Assembly (NCBI GenBank): GCA_028554795.2
Contig: CM068827.1
Span: 73,178,809 to 73,242,808, forward strand
Source: Sinohyriopsis cumingii
Taxonomy: Eukaryota > Mollusca > Bivalvia > Unionida > Unionidae
Reading direction: 5' to 3'
DNA: 64,000 nucleotides
Position numbers and translations under genes: made by a program
In this document: piece by piece, positions 32,675-45,266 of the stretch
How the letters are laid out: each line of letters starts with the position of its first letter
Numbering within the stretch: the stretch's first letter is position 1
Notes under the pieces: generated by a model
The model's input: the letters and a program-made list of their open reading frames with translations, nothing else
The model's database searches: none
What the model was told of the DNA's origin: nothing

Positions 32675-33455
32675 TCATTGTCTGTCTAAAACGGTATCCC
32701 TGTTAAGCCTAGCTGTGCTAAGTGTTTCAAATTTGGACCAGTCGGCCTTCTTTAAATTCCGTTGTGGAATTGCTTCATCAATTGTAATGTTGGTGTGCTT
32801 AATAGAGATTTCAAAATGGTCACTGCTGTGAAGGTCATCAGCGACCTTCCATTCATAGTCCAAAAGCAGTGAGGGAAAACAAAATGTCAGATCGATACAC
32901 GTGTATGTACCCGTTCCTGGATGTAACAATGTATGTGATTTGCTGTTATATAGACACAAGTCGTGTCTAGAAATGAAATCTTCAACCTTTTTGCCCCTGT
33001 TGCTTATGTAGTTTGATCCCCATAAATGTTATGGACATTAAAATCCCCAAGTAGAACATTTAGAGCGGGCAGTTGTTCAACAAGGTTTCGTTTAGGTCAT
33101 TTGGTATTTGGTTGGTGTGTGGTGGTATATAAATAGAACAAAAGTAAATCGCTCGATTTAGTGTGACGCCTACAGCAATGGCTTGTAAATTTGTGTTTAA
33201 GGGAATTACACTATGAGGATCCCTATTGTTTACAACAACGGGAACTCCTCCTGAGGCTCTGTCACCAGTTTTGGAGTAGGTGTTGAAAAAGGAGTAGATT
33301 TTAAGTGTGATGTTGGCGGTGTCTTTTTTGAAAAAAAAATCCTGCAGGCATATTACTGCAACATCATGTTCGTTTAAAGGCAGAACAATGTCATTGTAGT
33401 TTGTTTTAAGTCCTCGGCAATTCCATTGTATGGTGCTGTTCTTCAGTATTGGTCT
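32675..33455 (-). pseudogene. Apurinic-type endonuclease of I-like LINE copy 1
   Basis: The endonuclease nicks target DNA to prime reverse transcription. Its start, STIQWNCRGLKTNYNDI, maps to about 33435-33385, followed by AVICLQD (Glu to Asp at the metal site). The C-terminal part is open from 32959 to 32675: GTGTYTCIDLTFCFPSLLLD and a DLHSSDHFEISI box with the catalytic SDH. Frame changes occur in between. Confidence 0.85.
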
Positions 33456-33879
33456 TTTTAAATCGGAGCGGACGTACCTAGGTTAGATCTTTCGCGGATA
33501 AATATTTGGGTTTATTTATCTTGATGAAGAATGGGATTCAATATTTTGGTTGTAGGCCAGGAGCCACCCTGAGGACATCGAGCAGTTTATTCTGCATTCA
33601 TATCCTCAAAGTCTCCAAACCTGTTGTTCAGCGTTATGAGGTCATCCGACCCCTTTTTTGCCTATTTGTTGGCGACTTTTTTTAAACTGTTTGGTGATTT
33701 TGGCGGTGGAGTGTTGTTGAATGTTGAGTCGACATTGAGTTTTTTCGGAGATTTGTAATGTGGAATGATTGAGCTGGAAGGGGATTCAGGTGACTTTGTT
33801 AGGGTTTGGGCGTCTTTCGTTGCTTTTGGGTTGTGTTTCATTACAGTTGAGAAACGAAAGTCGCGCCGGGGAATGAAGT

Positions 33880-34948
33880 TCTAAATCTCTCAAGTATCAT
33901 AGATCATCATCCAGTGTCTCACCAATTGTACGCTGATGACACCCAAATATACAAATCTAGCCACCGAACTGAAGTTGATCCTACTATCCAAGGTGTAGAG
34001 AGGTGCATTTCTGATGTAAAATCATGGATGACATGTAACAAGCTGCAGATGAATGATGATAAAACTGAGGCCATTCTGATTACAACATAAAGACTTTCTC
34101 ATTCACATCTTTACCTCAAAGAATAAATATCAGCACAACACCAACATTAAATTCACACAATCAGTACGAAACCTAGGTGTTACTATGTACAGTACTCTCA
34201 CACTGCACCAACATGCCATGAACATATGCAAGGCTGCATATCTTGAGCTGAGACGCAGCAGCTCAATTCGCAAATATCTTTCAGTTGATGCCACTAAAAC
34301 ACTTGTGTGTTCATTAGTACTTTCAAGACTGGACTATTGTAATTCAATTCTGTCTGGTTCATCTCAATATCTGCTCCAGAAACTTCAAAAAGTTCAAAAC
34401 ACAGCTGCTCGAATCATACTTAGAGTACCACGATCAGAGCACACCTCCCCGCTGCTCTGTACCCTACACTGACTATCCATTCGATCCAGAATCAAACACA
34501 AAATTTGTTCTCTATGCTACGTTTCACTGTCGGACTCTAGTCCAACATACCTATCCGACCTCATCCATGAGTATACACCAGCAAGATACTTACGCTCCTC
34601 TTCTGACAATCGTATGCTCATTATTCCCACTATCGAAACAAAGTCATATGGACAGCGTTCTTTTGCATACCAGGGCCCAGCAGAGTGGAATGAATTGCCC
34701 ACTGAACTTAGACACAAAGATACAGTGATCCCATTCAAGAGTGCTCTCCAAACTCACTTATTTCGACTGCAAGAACAAACTTAAAGACCTAATAATGTTT
34801 CCTACCTTAAATATTCTCAGCATGTCTTTTTTATGTTTTCAAATTTCATGGTGTTTGTTTTTGTAATCATATCATTATGCTTTTTATCTTATAGGTGTTG
34901 TCTAATGTAAAGCGCTTAGAGCTTCTAAAGATTAGGCGCTATGCAAAG

Positions 34949-34997
<49 letters not shown>
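33880..34997 (+). mobile_element. L2-like LINE, 5'-truncated, nested in I-like copy 1
   Basis: The insert starts just before RT motif C (QLYADDTQIYKSS, about 33925). It runs through the thumb region (VRNLGVTMYSTLTLHQH, RLDYCNSILSGSSQYLLQKL, VQNTAARIIL) to the C-terminal KSYGQRSFAYQGPAEWNELP and FKSALQTHLF. The 3' UTR ends with aaagcgctta ... ggcgctatgcaaagtc and an (ATT)n tail at 34947-34996. That conserved 3' end and protein pattern are typical of L2/CR1/Rex1-type LINEs. One frame change and a stop near 34089 make it inactive. Confidence 0.88.
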
Positions 34998-35000
<3 letters not shown>

Positions 35001-35336
35001 AACCTTGACCGGTAAAAATCCAACTTTGACTACTTTATATAGTTTGTTTGTTGAAGGTGAGTATAACGGTGTTGTTGTCCTGCAGATTAATGTTTCGTTG
35101 ATACGAATTCTACGGACTGCAGTGACACCTTCATTGTTCATCCGTTCGATGACTTCATTGTCGCTCACTCCAGCCAAGTCATGGCGACGAATGACGCCTT
35201 TTAAATGTTTTAAGAGATGTGTGTGCGAAACAAGTTCCTGGAATGTCATGAGAGGTCTTAATCTTTTGGATGTTCTCAGTATGTGCTTTACATTCGCACT
35301 CCACAAGCAGACCACCTGATTTAAGTTTATTAACAC
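34998..35336 (-). pseudogene. ORF1 (gag-like) of I-like LINE copy 1, interrupted
   Basis: Protein sequence LLKHLKGVIRRHDLAGVSDN, then an EGVTAVRRIRI strand and an LYKVVKVGFLPVKV end is the RRM-like part of I-group ORF1, an RNA-binding coat protein. The zinc knuckles expected next, present in copy 2 at 51985-52236, are not found on the other side of the L2 insert. Confidence 0.8.
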
Positions 35337-36018
35337 TTTTTGGTTTGCCGACTAATCCAAGTATAGTCTTTCAACTACAAATGGCGATAGTAGGGCAAGT
35401 GGTTTAACTTCATCTTTCGACTGGATGACCATTAAGCGAAGAAAAGATTCCACGCCACATGGCTCGTCGTCAGAGTCGGAAATAGTGTCTGATCTCTTGT
35501 GCTGACTTTTTTGTTTGTTTTGATTTTCCATTTATTTTGTTATTCCGTCACCCATGCTCGACCACCCGCCAAAGAGTCGAACAATGGGACACTGTCCAAG
35601 TGCCAGGGATAAACATGTGGTATTCTCAGTAGGTAGGATTACCTCACAATTGACCCGTTGAGCCATTGCCTTCTAGGAAGTCTACTGAGAGTAGGAGAAA
35701 CGAAAAAAAGGGGAAGAAAGTAGGGGCAACGTTGGTATTAAGGGAGATACATGGAGAAAAATAGAGAAAGTGAGCAATTAGATTAAGACATCCATGGGCT
35801 TGGCGTGACCAGCCGATTTGTCAAGACCGGACCCTGTCGACCACCCATCTAGAAGATGTAGAGGACAAAGTAGTGTATTGCATCGGAAAGCCTCTGCTCA
35901 ACTACTAGGATCCTTTCTTCTCCCGACACGAGACGCAAACCGCGGCAAACAGGTTGTCTCTACTTAGTCGCCGACACGTTAGGCCAATTCTACGACCCCG
36001 GACCAGCAAAGGGAGAGG

Positions 36019-36990
36019 GGTACGAATATATAATATCTTTATAACCAACAATCATCAACATATGGCAATGAGCAAAGGAATCCGGAAAAAGCCGTTGTTT
36101 ATCGTGTAAATATGCATCATCATTTAATTACCGAACATTATGTGCATGTCGCAATCTCGAAACACTTTTTTCACATCTGGCGAGGTTCCCCCTACAGTGT
36201 TTTGCTCTCGTATACTATTAGTATTTCTATAGCACACTCTTCCATTTGTTGACTATTTTCTTCCCAAGAGTTTTAAAGGTATCGCAACGTCAAATTTAAG
36301 TTGTCCGCACGGGTAAAAGTTATAATACTTTTTTTATCCAACTCTGGTTATGTATATCCACCAATGTAATGCACTGAAGCTTTGGAAAGACGAGACAATT
36401 TTTTATTTTTCATATAATAGACGGACACTGCAAGCATGAATTCTAAGTGAACACAATAATTATAGGTCTCGTGTCACGAACTGAATTTGCTGTATGTTAT
36501 CAAGGAAGTTATTTCACAATTAAAACTAGGGAACAATCTTAAAACTTCTTTTCCTCGACACCTTAAATGGCAAATTAAACAATACATGTTGTACAGTACT
36601 TAAATGAAGCTACAGCCTCTTCAAATAGTCCAGCGTCAAAACTGCATGAAAGCAACGTACCGAAGTGCATGTTTACACTTTGTTTTTACTAAATCCATAT
36701 CCATCAGAGAAATAGATCGCCAGGTACCAGTGCCACGGCAAAACAGTTTAAACATTCTGACTATGTGTGAAGACAATAGAGAAAGTATCTAGCATCACTC
36801 TAAGCTTTGAAGTACAATATGGAAAGAAATTAGGTATTAATTAGGTATTAAATTCACTCAGCTATGTTTAGAGAACCCCCAGGAAAATGCGTGACATTAG
36901 TGGTGTGACACTATAAGCAAGATTTTTTTGTATTCTTAAGCGGAGTAAGCATCTCACGTAGCCATTTTGGACAATATGTTTTGAAAAGAA
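36019..36990. other. No supported gene
   Basis: AT-rich DNA. A short direct repeat taggtattaa occurs at about 36831-36850. Nothing else recognised. Confidence 0.5.
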
Positions 36991-37517
36991 AACTTCACAC
37001 GTGTCATGGTAACACTCTGTACAATTATTAAACTTCACACGTGCCATGGTAACACTCTGTACAATTATTAAACTTCACACGTGCCATGGTAACACTCTGT
37101 ACAATTATTAAACTTCACACGTTCCATGGTAACACTCTGTACAATTATTAAACTTCACACGTGCCATGGTAACACTCTGTACAATTATTAAACTTCACAC
37201 CTGCCATGGTAACACTCTGTACAATTATTAAACTTCACACGTGCCATGGTAACACTCTGTACAATTATTAAACTTCACACCTGCCATGGTAACACTCTGT
37301 ACAATTATTAAACTTCACACCTGCCATGGTAACACTCTGTACAATTATTAAGCTTCACAGCTGCCATGGGCCATGGTAACACTCTGTACAATTATTAAAC
37401 TTCACACGTGCCATGGTAACACTCTGTACAATTATTAAACTTCACACGTGCCATGGTAACACTCTGTACAATTATTAAACTTCACACCTGCCATGGTAAC
37501 ACTCTGTACAATTATTA
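36991..37517. repeat. 40-bp satellite, 13 copies, each with an E-box-like core
   Basis: The unit is aacttcacacgtgccatggt followed by aacactctgtacaattatta. Thirteen copies lie head to tail. They are nearly identical except at the hexamer: seven copies CACGTG, four CACCTG, one CAGCTG, one CACGTT. Copy 10 (from 37351) also has a 7-bp insertion repeating the ccatggg segment. High copy identity implies recent amplification. Confidence 0.95.
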
Positions 37518-39941
37518 TACGTTCAATAAGTGTTTCGCTAGAAGTTGAAAAGTGAGAATGCTATAAAATTGCACTACAACTCGTTTTAACAGTGCCAAAA
37601 TAATTCTTTGAAAATCATTTAATTGGATATCATCCAGCTTTACATCAAAATTACAGTTAAAGCGACTGAAAATGGTTAATTTTAATTGTAAGGACAACAA
37701 ATGCCAATACTTTTAAAACTTAATCCCCGTGAAACCGTTTCGTCTCACATTGTCATTGTCATTTAGCCGTCATCATTGCACTTAGCAAGATTGAAACCCA
37801 AACGCAATGATTAATATAGCGATAACACAAAGAAACGTGTCGAAACCTAATGCTAAAGTGACGGGTCCTGCATTCTGCTCTATCTAACACACTTGCGAAC
37901 GTAACGTGCTTCCGAATTCGTCGAAGGTTTATATCCAACGGTACGATTTCCAGAATACTGTAAAAAAAAATTGACGTAGCACCATTAGGTACTTAATCTG
38001 ATATATTTTTCAACCAAATGTTTGAAAGTACGTATGTTAGGATACCAGTTTTGGTTTACTCAATCTGAAACATCACAATTAACTTCCAGCATCCCTCAAT
38101 ACAAGACCGTTATCCGCTATTTTTTGTTCTTTTGGGACATATTAATTTAAACCATTGACAGCAGAAACAATATATATGTCGTCTACCATATGGCTACGGA
38201 GAAGAGATTATCTAGCTGAGTGTGGCAAAAACAATCTAAATCCGTCACGTGCCTCAATGTTGAAAAGGATAATTGAAGGTCAGAAATTTGCCCAGGCGCG
38301 ATACTTTGCACGAAGGTACAATTTTGTATCCATCAGTTGCATAATGAAGGATTATTTTGCTCACAATCCTAAACGAAAATGAACATTCCTATACGTGTGC
38401 CTGTAATTTCCTGTGTAAAGGATATCGATATTTTTATTTTTCGTCCTCATGTTTACTCCCTTTTTCGCATGACCTACTGATAGTAGCGTGCAGTGAAACT
38501 GGAAAGAGCTCCCAGATTTCCATCGTCACTTGAGTGGTCCTTCATAAGCAGTATAGCCACTAACTGCAGAAGATGTACGTCCTAAAATAGGACGCGATTA
38601 AAGTTATTGTCCCTCAAACATGATGACCTAGTAATATGTTCAACTGCTGCAGTCCGGTTTAAATCAGAAAAACTGTTGTTGTGTTATTTTTGTTAGTTTT
38701 AAGATCATATTTCATTAATATTTATGAAAGAAAAAATCAGTTCTATCTCAAGGGGGAATCAGGGACTCTATCATTGTTTCTTCTGTCTCGTTTAATCTAA
38801 GGGATAAGAGTTTACAACATATCATTACGCAACAATCGTCTGCTCACAGTTCGGAGTCTGTGTATTGACATTAGCTAAGTGTTCTCAAACTTTGTTATTT
38901 AAATGCTGATAAGCGTTTAAACGGCATTTATAGCTGACACTGAATAGTTAAGCATACACATCACTGTCTCCGCTTTTATTTTAGGTGAGGCTATTTTCAA
39001 TGGTGTATTTCTGTTTGAATGTTGCATCAATATTCCCAGTAAGTCTAAATTTTCGTTGAGGAATACGATAAACCCAATCCTGTATTATGCATCTGTATTT
39101 GGAGAGGAAAACTTCATCATCGTGACAAGATTTGTTTGTGTCTGATGTAAATTCAGAAATTCGGATGGAATTTGGCTAACCTATACTGATGCATGCGAAG
39201 GATTCAATTGATTCTTCACCCTGAAAACCATACACATATAGTAATGTGAGGAAAATATATCGCAAACATTCTATTGTTGCTAACCGGTATCTCTTTCGAT
39301 AAGTAGGAAAATGAGCTATAATTCTAGCAAAATGTGTAAACAGTTTCACCAAATATGAGATTGTATGAATTTGTTTTATTTATTTTTAAATTCCTAGTGT
39401 TTTTATTCCTTGATGTGTAAACACGAAATAAACAAGTGCTACTGCTGTGATCAAGGTGAAGGTGTGGGTTGTGAGGGTATTATTATATTTAAATTATGGG
39501 TGAGAAGAAAACAATTGGGGAGGGAGGTACAATGCACGGCTCATACTTCATTTAGTAAATATTGTATTGGTATTATGCAACTCAATCTAATATTTTCTCT
39601 ACAATAAATTAGGTAGAATGATAATGCAAGACATAAAATACAGCAGAATACATATGTACTGGTTCAAACGTATTCAAGTAGTTTTAAAAAGAGTTATAAT
39701 ATACAGTTCAAATTGGGCGAATACCGCGAATGTTGAATAAATCAAGATTTAAAAAATGACTTGTGTTTACATGGAACTGGGGACGTTTGGGTTGGTTAAA
39801 GGGCTTTTATTACTATTTTTAAGGAACAATCCAACTGCGCCTTTCTCCAAGAAATATATGAAAATTTTAATTTAATGGAAAGGTTACAATTTATAATAAG
39901 ATCAAATGAGACTCCTATTTTCAGTATTATATTGCATAAAT
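37518..39941. other. No supported gene
   Basis: AT-rich DNA with random frames, the longest about 75 codons at 38155-38382 with no recognisable domain. Confidence 0.5.
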
Positions 39942-40137
39942 CAGGAGTGCACAACCTTTTCCGGTCAAGGGCCAGATCGCATTTTGTAAGACCACTCTTG
40001 GGTCGCAAACACTAAATTCTTTAATATAATTATTGTTCACGGGCAGATTTCTGTGTTGTTTTAATTTGCACTGAGGGCCGGACAGAACACTTTCGCGGGC
40101 TGGATCAATCCCGCGGGCCATGGGTTGTGCACCCCTG
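39942..40137. mobile_element. hAT-type MITE, 196 bp
   Basis: Terminal inverted repeats CAGGAGTGCACAACC (left) and its near complement GGTTGTGCACCCCTG (right) bound a short non-coding element. Flanking 8-mers gcataaat (39934-39941) and atataaat (40138-40145) match at six of eight positions, fitting the 8-bp target duplication of hAT transposases. Inside, both ends carry the GGGCCAG/GGGCCATG and GGGCCGGAC motifs common in non-autonomous hAT elements. It has no transposase gene, so it depended on a partner elsewhere. Confidence 0.88.
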
Positions 40138-40189
40138 ATATAAATGTTTCATACAGCGTTCGCTTACCATGTTAGGTCAAAAATGGAAA

Positions 40190-40440
40190 ATTGCCTATAA
40201 TGTTAATATATGTGTAGAAAATTACGTATAATGATATTATATGAAGAGAATGCCTATAATGATAATCTATTTAGAAAATTGTCTATAATGATAACATATG
40301 TAGAAAATTACCTATCGTGATAATGTATGTAGAAAATTGACTATAATGGCAAGATACGTAGAAATTCCATTTAATGATAATATATGTAGAAATTGCCTAT
40401 AAGGACACTGTATGTAGAAAATGGCCCATAATTATTATAT
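40190..40440. repeat. About 30-bp degenerate tandem repeat, 8 copies
   Basis: The unit is roughly ctataatgataatatatg followed by tagaaaattgc. Copies differ by substitutions and 1-5 bp indels and fade at both edges. Confidence 0.85.
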
Positions 40441-41069
40441 AGGTATATAAAAAAATATTACTTAGGTAAATGGACAGTGGCGCTATTTGTACAGAAATTT
40501 GGATTTAAAGTGGCTACTATGTCCAAGGTGCAATTCATTAGGAAGAGACATTGTCTTAGATCAATTGTATACAATATTCAAAACGTTTATTCAGACAATG
40601 TTGAAACGGTTGTAAATTTTCTTAGATCTATGAACTTATGTTGGTATTTTCTACAACAGGAGCTGACCTAATCACCTTTTCATACGAAAGAGGCTAATCA
40701 AAACAGCATAGTCAGTGCATCTAATTCCCCAAAAATGGCATGCATGCAATCAATTGCTATTATTAAAATTGTTTCTATTATTGTTATTATTATTATTATT
40801 ATTTGAAAATATAGAAATATTCGTCGGTATGAAATGCGGTCGTGGGAAGTGAGTGTAATAGTGCGTGTGTCACACTAACTATCGTATAACTGTCTCGGCA
40901 GAAAGAATCACTGTGGTGTTAATATCGACTACAAATCTTCACATCTTGTCTTACAGTGGTAAAATAAACAGCTTCTTTGGGAAATTAAAGTTGTTACCGC
41001 TGTACACATCGTTGATTTACTATCACTTGCTCTGTATATATGTATGTGTGCGTCTGTATGTGTTAGTGT
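40441..41069. other. No gene; short (ATT)n tract
   Basis: (ATT)n at 40776-40803. Otherwise unremarkable AT-rich DNA. Confidence 0.5.
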
Positions 41070-41213
41070 TAGGTCTTGTCGGCCTGATGTCAGGGTAATA
41101 TGCCTAAGTGGGACATGATGCTACATTGAGAGACATCACTATAGACTACTACGCTACAGACATCGTTGTGATGCGACTAAAATTGCTAAAGCTACGTTAA
41201 AAATCCAGAAAAA
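41070..41213 (+). mobile_element. SINE family A, 5'-truncated copy
   Basis: It contains the family body only: gtcggcctgatgtcagggtaa, gtgggacatgatgctac, agacatcgttgtgatg and the A-rich end cgttaaaaatcca. The tRNA-like head is missing. A full copy of the same family starts 90 bp further on. Confidence 0.8.
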
Positions 41214-41303
41214 AAAACCCATAAAAATTCATTTTCCAGTGATGGAGTTCGAGATATACCTTGTAAGGTTATCATTAAATAACACTCATTTACTTACGGT
41301 CCG

Positions 41304-41596
41304 ACCGCTCCGGTGGCCTAGGGGTTAGAGCGTCCGCCTCGGATGCGGGAGGTCGTAGGTTCGAACCCCGGTCGAGTCATATCAAAGACTTACAAAAATG
41401 GTACTAACATCTGCCTCATTAGGAGGTTAGTGTAAGGACTGGTCGGCCTGGTGTCAGGATAATGTGACTGGGTGGGACATCATGCCACATGTCGGCTGCA
41501 TGATGCCCCAGTGCTAGACCTTACTTTAAACTACCACACTACAGACATCGTAGCGATAAGACTGGAAAATTAATAAAACTTCGTTAAAAATCTAAA

Positions 41597-41641
<45 letters not shown>
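41304..41641 (+). mobile_element. tRNA-derived SINE, family A, full copy
   Basis: tRNA-like head with A-box region (tggcctaggggttagagcg), anticodon stem CCGC/GCGG around CTCGGAT and B box GGTTCGAACCCC. The body is the family core (tgggtgggacatcatgcc, tgcatgatgcccca, cagacatcgtagcgataag). The 3' end is ttaaaaatctaaat followed by a (CA)n tail of about 21 units to 41641. This is the best preserved copy in the window. Confidence 0.9.
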
Positions 41642-41643
<2 letters not shown>

Positions 41644-42068
41644 GCAATATAATATTCGCCTAATGCCAGGGACGTACACAACAAACGTCATGCTGACCAA
41701 CTGTAATACCTCCAAATAACACTCTCTCTATCTCAGAATTTTAATTCAATATGCGGCACGTCATTAGTTTGGCACAAAACTGTGCCTTTTGAGTGTCGAT
41801 TTCTTATAACAGAAAGGCAAATAAGACAATTATGCAATATATGACATACAGTCCTTGTCGCGTGGCGGTCGATCAGCCCTTCTGCGTTACACCCCCCCCC
41901 CCCACACACACACACAAAACAACAAACAAAACACGCAAAAAACCAAAACAAAACAGTACACCTTATTAATCACCCCATGCTGTCAGATAAAAAGCCAACT
42001 ATGCGGCGTAACCGTCTAAATATCGTGTATACGCTATGTAACAGTAAGTGGAGCTGATCAGTTGAATT
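41642..42068. other. No gene; C run plus CA repeat
   Basis: At 41891-41916 a run of about 11 C passes into a CA repeat, then A-rich DNA. No gene recognised. Confidence 0.5.
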
Positions 42069-42344
42069 GCATTTCCTTTAGGGGCCCCGAGTGGCCGAGT
42101 GGTCTAAAGCGCTCACCGTTACGGATCACTGCCATCTCACCTCTGTCCGCGTCGGTTCGAGTCTCGGATTCGGCTAATGTGGTTATGTGAGAAAGCTTGC
42201 CAGTAGCTTCTCGTGGGTCGGTGGTTCTTTCCGGGGTTTTTCCGGGTTCTTCCTCCACCATTAATACTGGCCGCCATGTATGGCCTATCTTGTGCTGAAA
42301 AGTGGCGTTAAACCCTACAACAACAACAACAAAGCATTTCCTTT
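42069..42344 (+). mobile_element. tRNA-Leu-like SINE, family B, copy 2, with 11-bp TSD
   Basis: The head begins ggggccccgagtggccgag at 42081 with A box and B box (ggttcgagtctc). The body matches the copies at 21561 and 59554 and ends ggcgttaaaccct plus (CAA)n. The perfect duplications gcatttccttt at 42069-42079 and 42334-42344 bound the insertion. Confidence 0.93.
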
Positions 42345-43218
42345 GCTAATAAACAGTTCAAGCACGGGCGGTAACCCACTCGTATCATAATTACATCAAA
42401 CTAATTGCTTAACTTTGTCTTGGATTTAACATTCAGAATTTCTAGTTAACAAGAAGGCTTGGTATAGAATAAAACCGTTTTTTATTTATTTGGCAACTGT
42501 CAACAAGCTTTATTTATATCATATAATCACATAGTTTTGATTTTTGCGTGATAAGGCGTATATCTGCATCATCTCATCAGCGGTTTTTGCCTACAGATTG
42601 AGTGCACCTTGTTTAACTCAGGGAAAATGAACTGAACTTTTTCAGATGATGACTCAGTCCGTTTAAATGCCCCTGAACACAACAATCAAACGTTTATTCA
42701 TTGTTTCGATCACTAAACGTTATATATAAATTAATTTTAACACTACATTTGAAAGATAGCATGAAACATTAGAATATTCGTTCAGAACACGTTTTATGTC
42801 TATTTCGTCAATGGCATCACGTATAATTCTTGAAATCTGTGATAAATCTACTTGTTCCTGTTCTGTTCCATTTTGTGCCGATTTACATGAAATGAAGTCT
42901 TTATCTTTATCTTTCTTGTACAACCACATGTTAACATTTATTTGAAAGAAATTATGGTGGGTGTTGGATGTTTGTTTCTTTGTTTTCTCTGGATGGGGAG
43001 TTGTATATTTTTATCGTTATATTTCTACAACATGACTTTAAATCGGCACTATATAGGCATGCATAACTTTGAGGTGCATTTAAGTTTTATATGCATATAT
43101 GAATAGAATACTGTGCTTATTTCTGCGTTGAAGAGGTCATATTTACTTCGAAGATATATAATAACATATCTTGTTTCATTACAAAACAACCAGAAATGTG
43201 AAATACTTAAAATGTTAC
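42345..43218. other. No supported gene
   Basis: AT-rich DNA. A 69-codon minus frame at 42720-42929 has no recognisable motif. Confidence 0.5.
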
Positions 43219-43432
43219 CAGTGTGTGTGTGTATGTATGTATGTATGTATGTATGTATGTATGTATGTATGTATGTATGTATGTATGTGTGTGTGTGTAT
43301 GTATGTATCTTGTACGGATGTATGTATGTATGTATGTGTGTGTGTGTATGTATGTATGTGCGTGCGTGCGTGCGAGCATGCGTGTATGTATGTATGTATG
43401 TATGTATGTATGTATGTATGTATGTATGTATG
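43219..43432. repeat. (GTAT)n microsatellite
   Basis: Long GTAT tract with GTGT and GCGT variants, similar to 29230-29482. The coding-like frames across it are repeat shadows. Confidence 0.95.

Positions 43433-45265
<1,833 letters not shown>

Positions 45266-45266
<1 letters not shown>

Larger units (their letters stand above)
29531..36018 (-). mobile_element. I/Nimb-like LINE, copy 1 (near full length, interrupted)
   Basis: In element orientation (right to left): a 5' UTR shared with copy 2 (about 36018-35340, anchor ggtccggggtcgtagaattgg), ORF1 (35336-34998), the inserted L2-like LINE (34997-33880), then the rest of ORF1, endonuclease (33455-32675), RT (about 32350-31250), RNase H (30720-30270), an end domain (to 30078) and a 3' UTR ending in an (AATC)n tail (29546-29531). 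ORF1-EEP-RT-RNase H organisation and the IQWNCRG start of the endonuclease place it in the I group (I, Nimb or relatives). Many stops and shifts make it inactive. Confidence 0.9.

Noticed and set aside
36991-37517. Regular repeats resembling a CRISPR array
   Set aside because: There are no variable spacers: the 40-bp units are directly adjacent and identical, the host is eukaryotic, and no cas-like gene is present. It is a satellite.
41304-41380. Candidate tRNA gene
   Set aside because: The A and B boxes are good, but the acceptor stem does not pair and the segment is fused to a body repeated elsewhere. It is a SINE head.
42081-42175. Candidate tRNA-Leu gene
   Set aside because: Same head plus body occurs at 21561 and 59554 with target duplications and a (CAA)n tail, so it is a SINE.
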